9,804 nucleotides of DNA. Origin: JAZBPO01 sp036351675. GTDB taxonomy: Bacteria > Pseudomonadota > Gammaproteobacteria > Pseudomonadales > Azotimanducaceae. Position 1 is the stretch's first letter. The number at the start of each line of letters is the position of its first letter. A program made the translations under genes and the position numbers. The notes under the pieces were generated by a model. The model had not been told where the DNA came from and did not search any database. It saw nothing but the letters and a program-made list of their open reading frames with translations. The stretch lies in the NCBI GenBank assembly GCA_036351675.1, contig JAZBPO010000161.1:1-9804 (forward strand), written 5' to 3'. Shown piece by piece: positions 7,676 through 9,804 of the stretch.

Positions 7676-8758
7676 ATGACGCGACTGCTGGCGCTGCTGC
7701 TCGGGTGCGGGCTCCTGCTCGCGCCCGCGGTCCGCGCCGCCGATGCCCCGTCGGCGGCGCCGGAGGCGCGCCGCGGCTACCTGACCTTCTACCTCGACAA
7801 CGACCTCTTCGCGGGCACGGACCGCAACTACACGAACGGCGCGCGCTTCTCCTGGATCTCCGAAGGCGAGCCGCTCGTGAACGTCCCCATGGTCCGCGAC
7901 GAGCTCGAACGTCTGGCCACGGCCGACGTGCGCATGATCCGTGCGCTGTCCGGTTTCCGTGAGGAGAGCCTCGAGCAGGGGACGCTGGAGCTCAACTACG
8001 GCCTGTCGCTCACGCAACTCATGTTCACCCCGGAGGACTTCACGGCGCTGACGCAGCCGCCGGGGCAGCGGCGCTACGCGGGCTGGCTGGGCCTGGGGTT
8101 CTCCGTGCACGCGCGGGACGACTCGGCGCTCAACTCCGCCGAGCTCATCCTCGGTACCACGGGTCCGAACAGCCTCGCCGAGGAGGCTCAGGACTTCATC
8201 CACGACGTCCGCGACTTCGACAAGTTCCGGGGCTGGGACGCCCAGATCCCGAACGAGGTCACGCTCGATCTCGTCTTCACGCAGAAACGGCGCATCCGCA
8301 TCCTCGACCGGCAGGACTTCGGCTTCAGCATCGACGGTCTCGCGGAGGGCGGCACGCGGCTCGGCACCTTCCGCACGGACGCCTTCGTCGGCGGCTTCTT
8401 CCGGGCGGGCCTGAACCTGGCGGCGGACTTCTCGGATCCGCGCGTGTCCGCGACCTCCTATTCGCACCAGGTCTTCGACCGCAGCCAGCCGGGCCGCTCC
8501 GGGCCCTGGTCCGTCTATGCGCTGTTCGGTTTCCGGGCTGCGGCCGTCGCCCACGACGCCACGCTCGACGGCCCGCTGTTCTCGGACTTCGACACGGGGA
8601 ACGAGCGCGAGCCGCTCGTCGGCGACGTGTTCGCGGGATTCGGGGCGCGCCTCGGCCCCGTCGAGTTCACCTACGCGCAGACCTTCCGCACGAAGGCCTT
8701 CGAGGAACAGCGCGGCAGCACGGACTTCGGCTCCCTCGCGGTCCGCGTCAGACTCTGA
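7676..8758 (+). CDS. LpxR-like outer-membrane lipid A 3'-O-deacylase (DUF2219 family)
   Basis: A 360-residue outer-membrane beta-barrel protein. Residues 1-21/22 are a signal peptide with a leucine-rich core and a V-R-A cleavage site. The mature N-terminus YLTFYLDNDLFAGTDRNYTNG (35-55) carries the family's Asn42-Asp43 and YTNG, equivalent to the calcium/active-site segment of Salmonella LpxR. RRYAGWLGLG (132-141), the helix with His176 (DFIHDV, candidate catalytic His) and GWDAQIPNE (186-194) also match the family. Alternating hydrophobic strands fill the rest, ending in LAVRVRL, with Leu rather than the usual C-terminal Phe. Characterised LpxR removes the 3'-acyloxyacyl chain of lipid A, a calcium-dependent reaction at the outer membrane that lowers endotoxin recognition. 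At 360 residues it is somewhat longer than the Salmonella enzyme; extra sequence lies around 62-103. It follows ahcY by 25 nt. Family call good; actual activity unproven, since many DUF2219 proteins are untested. Confidence 0.85.
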   Translation: MTRLLALLLGCGLLLAPAVRAADAPSAAPEARRGYLTFYLDNDLFAGTDRNYTNGARFSWISEGEPLVNVPMVRDELERLATADVRMIRALSGFREESLEQGTLELNYGLSLTQLMFTPEDFTALTQPPGQRRYAGWLGLGFSVHARDDSALNSAELILGTTGPNSLAEEAQDFIHDVRDFDKFRGWDAQIPNEVTLDLVFTQKRRIRILDRQDFGFSIDGLAEGGTRLGTFRTDAFVGGFFRAGLNLAADFSDPRVSATSYSHQVFDRSQPGRSGPWSVYALFGFRAAAVAHDATLDGPLFSDFDTGNEREPLVGDVFAGFGARLGPVEFTYAQTFRTKAFEEQRGSTDFGSLAVRVRL

Positions 8759-8760
8759 TG

Positions 8761-8774
8761 CGGTCCTCGGACCG
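8761..8774. terminator. Short inverted repeat between convergent genes, possible bidirectional terminator
   Basis: CGGTCC-TC-GGACCG is a 14-nt perfect palindrome in the 22-nt gap between the convergent stops of the LpxR-like gene and the oxygenase gene. As RNA it would fold as a 5-bp stem closed by a CUCG tetraloop on the plus strand. No T-run follows on either side, so intrinsic termination would be weak; it may only mark a Rho-dependent or processing site. Confidence 0.35.
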
Positions 8775-8780
8775 GGCGCG

Positions 8781-9626
8781 TCAGGCGACGCCGAGTTCCT
8801 CGAGGCGCTCCTGCAGATAGGCGCCGGCCGTGTAGCGCTCCGAGAGCACGACCTCCGGACGCGGATGCAGGAACAGCGGCAGCGACATGCGCGCACCCTC
8901 GCCGGTGCCCGCGGGATTGATCACGCGATGCGTCGTCGACGGCAGCCAGCCCCCGGTCGCCTCCTGCAGCATGTCGCCCACGTTCACGATCAGATTGCCG
9001 AAGTCGCAGGGCACGTCGAGCCAGCGACCGTCCCGCGCCAGCACCTGCAGACCCGGCGCACTCGCCGCCGGCAGGATCGTCAGCAGATTGATGTCCTCGT
9101 GCGCCGCGGCGCGGATCGCGCCCGGCGTCTCGCCGCCGGTCAGCGAGGGGTAGTGGAGGATGCGCAGCAAGGTGCTCGGACTGTGCTCGATCATGCTGCC
9201 GAGCGGCTCCGCGTACTGCGCGGCGACGTCCGGGGGCGACAGGCGCTCGATCCAGCCGAGCAGGCGCGCGGCGATGGCCTGGGCTGCGTCGTAGTAGCGC
9301 TGCAGATCCTCGCGCAGGGCTTCGGGGCAGCGGCCGTGCGGATAGAAGTGGAAGTACTCCTTGATGTCCCGCTCCGCGTGCCCCTTCGCGACCTCCGAGA
9401 CCTCGGGCGGAAACCAGCCGTCGTGCACCTTGCGGTCGAAGTAGTAGTCCCGCTTCTCCTCCGATGCGAAGAAGGCGGTCCAGCGCGCGTAGATGCGGTC
9501 GACGAGCGCCGCGTCGAGCGGATGATTCCGGAGCACGCCGAAGCCCGTGCCCCGCAGCGAGGCCACGAAGCGCTCGTCCGCGCCCGGGGCTTCGTAGTCG
9601 ATGGCCTCGAGATCCGCTGTGTTCAA
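8781..9626 (-). CDS. 2-oxoglutarate/Fe(II)-dependent dioxygenase (isopenicillin N synthase-like)
   Basis: A 281-residue double-stranded beta-helix oxygenase. The iron triad is visible as His176-x-Asp178 (AAHEDINLLTILP) and His233 (STTHRVINP), and the 2-oxoglutarate-binding Arg246-Met-Ser248 lies in GARMSLPLFLHP. The N-terminal half has the DIOX_N layout, with TGFGVLRNHPLD near 27-38. These enzymes couple 2-oxoglutarate decarboxylation to hydroxylation, ring closure or desaturation of a small molecule; the substrate cannot be read here. The start is TTG at 9626-9624, supported by GAGGAG exactly 6 nt upstream and by a good N-terminal fit; no ATG lies nearby in frame. The gene is 10 nt downstream of a nucleoside transporter and its ribosome site overlaps that gene's stop, so the two are coupled. 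A nucleoside- or nucleobase-derived substrate (as for thymine 7-hydroxylase, a relative) is a reasonable but unproven inference. No signal peptide; cytosolic. Confidence 0.88.
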   Translation of the reverse strand: MNTADLEAIDYEAPGADERFVASLRGTGFGVLRNHPLDAALVDRIYARWTAFFASEEKRDYYFDRKVHDGWFPPEVSEVAKGHAERDIKEYFHFYPHGRCPEALREDLQRYYDAAQAIAARLLGWIERLSPPDVAAQYAEPLGSMIEHSPSTLLRILHYPSLTGGETPGAIRAAAHEDINLLTILPAASAPGLQVLARDGRWLDVPCDFGNLIVNVGDMLQEATGGWLPSTTHRVINPAGTGEGARMSLPLFLHPRPEVVLSERYTAGAYLQERLEELGVA

Positions 9627-9632
9627 GGCGTG

Positions 9633-9638
9633 CTCCTC
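9633..9638 (-). promoter_or_regulatory. Ribosome binding site overlapping transporter stop, deciding the TTG start
   Basis: GAGGAG on the minus strand; its first two bases are the last two of the transporter's TGA stop (9639-9637). It lies 6 nt before the TTG at 9626. This geometry lets terminating ribosomes reinitiate on the oxygenase and explains a TTG start being tolerated. Confidence 0.7.
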
Positions 9639-9804
9639 AGAGTCCCAGGAAGAAGCCCGCGAGCGCCGCGCTCATGAGATTGGAGAGCGTGGCCGCGAGC
9701 AGTGCCCGCATGCCGAAGCGCGCGATCTCCGGACGCCGGTTCGGGGCGATGGAGCCGATCCCGCCCAGCAGGATCGCGATGGACGAGAAGTTGGCGAAGC
9801 CGCA
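9637..9804 (-). CDS. Concentrative nucleoside transporter, CNT/NupC family (C-terminal 55 residues only)
   Basis: A minus-strand frame entering from the right edge, 55 codons plus TGA, too short to stand out as an open frame. It begins CGFANFSSIAILLGGIGSIA, the highly conserved C-terminal CNT segment (TM7-TM8 region of Vibrio cholerae CNT), continues with PNRRPEIARFGMRA and ends in a last membrane helix (LLAATLSNLMSAALAGFFLGL). Family members import nucleosides with sodium or protons across the inner membrane. The match is closer in style to the sodium-coupled Vibrio protein (GGIGSIAP..RR, TLSNLM) than to E. coli NupC, so sodium coupling is likely but not certain. The 5' part lies outside the window. 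It is the upstream partner of the 2OG oxygenase gene, sharing transcript and overlapping signals. Confidence 0.9.
   Translation of the reverse strand, partial: CGFANFSSIAILLGGIGSIAPNRRPEIARFGMRALLAATLSNLMSAALAGFFLGL

Noticed and set aside
7676..7710. Lipobox-like LLGC at residues 8-11 of the LpxR-like protein
   Set aside because: The hydrophobic core continues beyond Cys11 and a normal V-R-A cleavage site follows at 19-21, which fits a beta-barrel protein with a type I signal peptide.
8517..9677. Plus-strand open frame of 386 codons
   Set aside because: Antisense to the 2OG oxygenase with its intact iron triad and overlapping the 3' end of the LpxR-like gene; no domain features.

Overview
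This is a very GC-rich window of ordinary, densely packed bacterial chromosome. The organism looks like a gammaproteobacterium. The S-adenosylhomocysteine hydrolase is of the Pseudomonas/Xanthomonas type, an ArsR-methyltransferase fusion precedes it, and there is a c5-type cytochrome, an LpxR-like outer-membrane protein and a Vibrio-like CNT nucleoside transporter end. A Gram-negative envelope is certain; the class is an inference. No RNA genes, mobile elements, CRISPR arrays or long repeats were seen.

Layout. (1) Positions 1-5067, minus strand: a tight five-gene run, read from 5067 downwards. It encodes an NADPH-dependent MDR oxidoreductase, a YbdL-type methionine/glutamine aminotransferase, a YafV-type omega-amidase, an acyl-CoA synthetase-like ligase and a lipoprotein c5-type cytochrome cut by the window edge. 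Spacings are +6, -13, +33 and -8 nt, so this is almost certainly one operon with translational coupling. (2) Positions 5068-5245: a 178-nt divergent intergenic region with a perfect 18-bp palindrome at 5163-5180, the best operator candidate. (3) Positions 5246-8758, plus strand: an ArsR-family HTH/SAM-methyltransferase fusion (SahR-like), ahcY, and an LpxR-like lipid A 3'-O-deacylase. (4) Positions 8781-9804, minus strand, convergent: a 2-oxoglutarate/Fe(II) oxygenase with a TTG start, coupled to an upstream CNT-family nucleoside transporter of which only the last 55 residues are present.

How the genes fit together. The centre of the window concerns the sulfur amino acid and methyl cycle. AhcY removes SAH, giving homocysteine and adenosine, and its upstream regulator is probably an SAH/SAM sensor. 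The divergent operon carries the glutamine transaminase/omega-amidase pair, which re-aminates alpha-keto-gamma-methylthiobutyrate to methionine with glutamine and makes the reaction irreversible by hydrolysing alpha-ketoglutaramate. The single palindrome between the two units could let one regulator control both SAH removal and methionine salvage. The roles of the oxidoreductase, ligase and cytochrome in that operon, and of the LpxR-like gene behind ahcY, are not explained by this and are the least understood parts of the window.

Two genes are easy to miss: the GTG-started lipoprotein cytochrome (1-333) and the transporter end (9637-9804). Nearly all other long open frames are antisense shadows produced by the high GC content.
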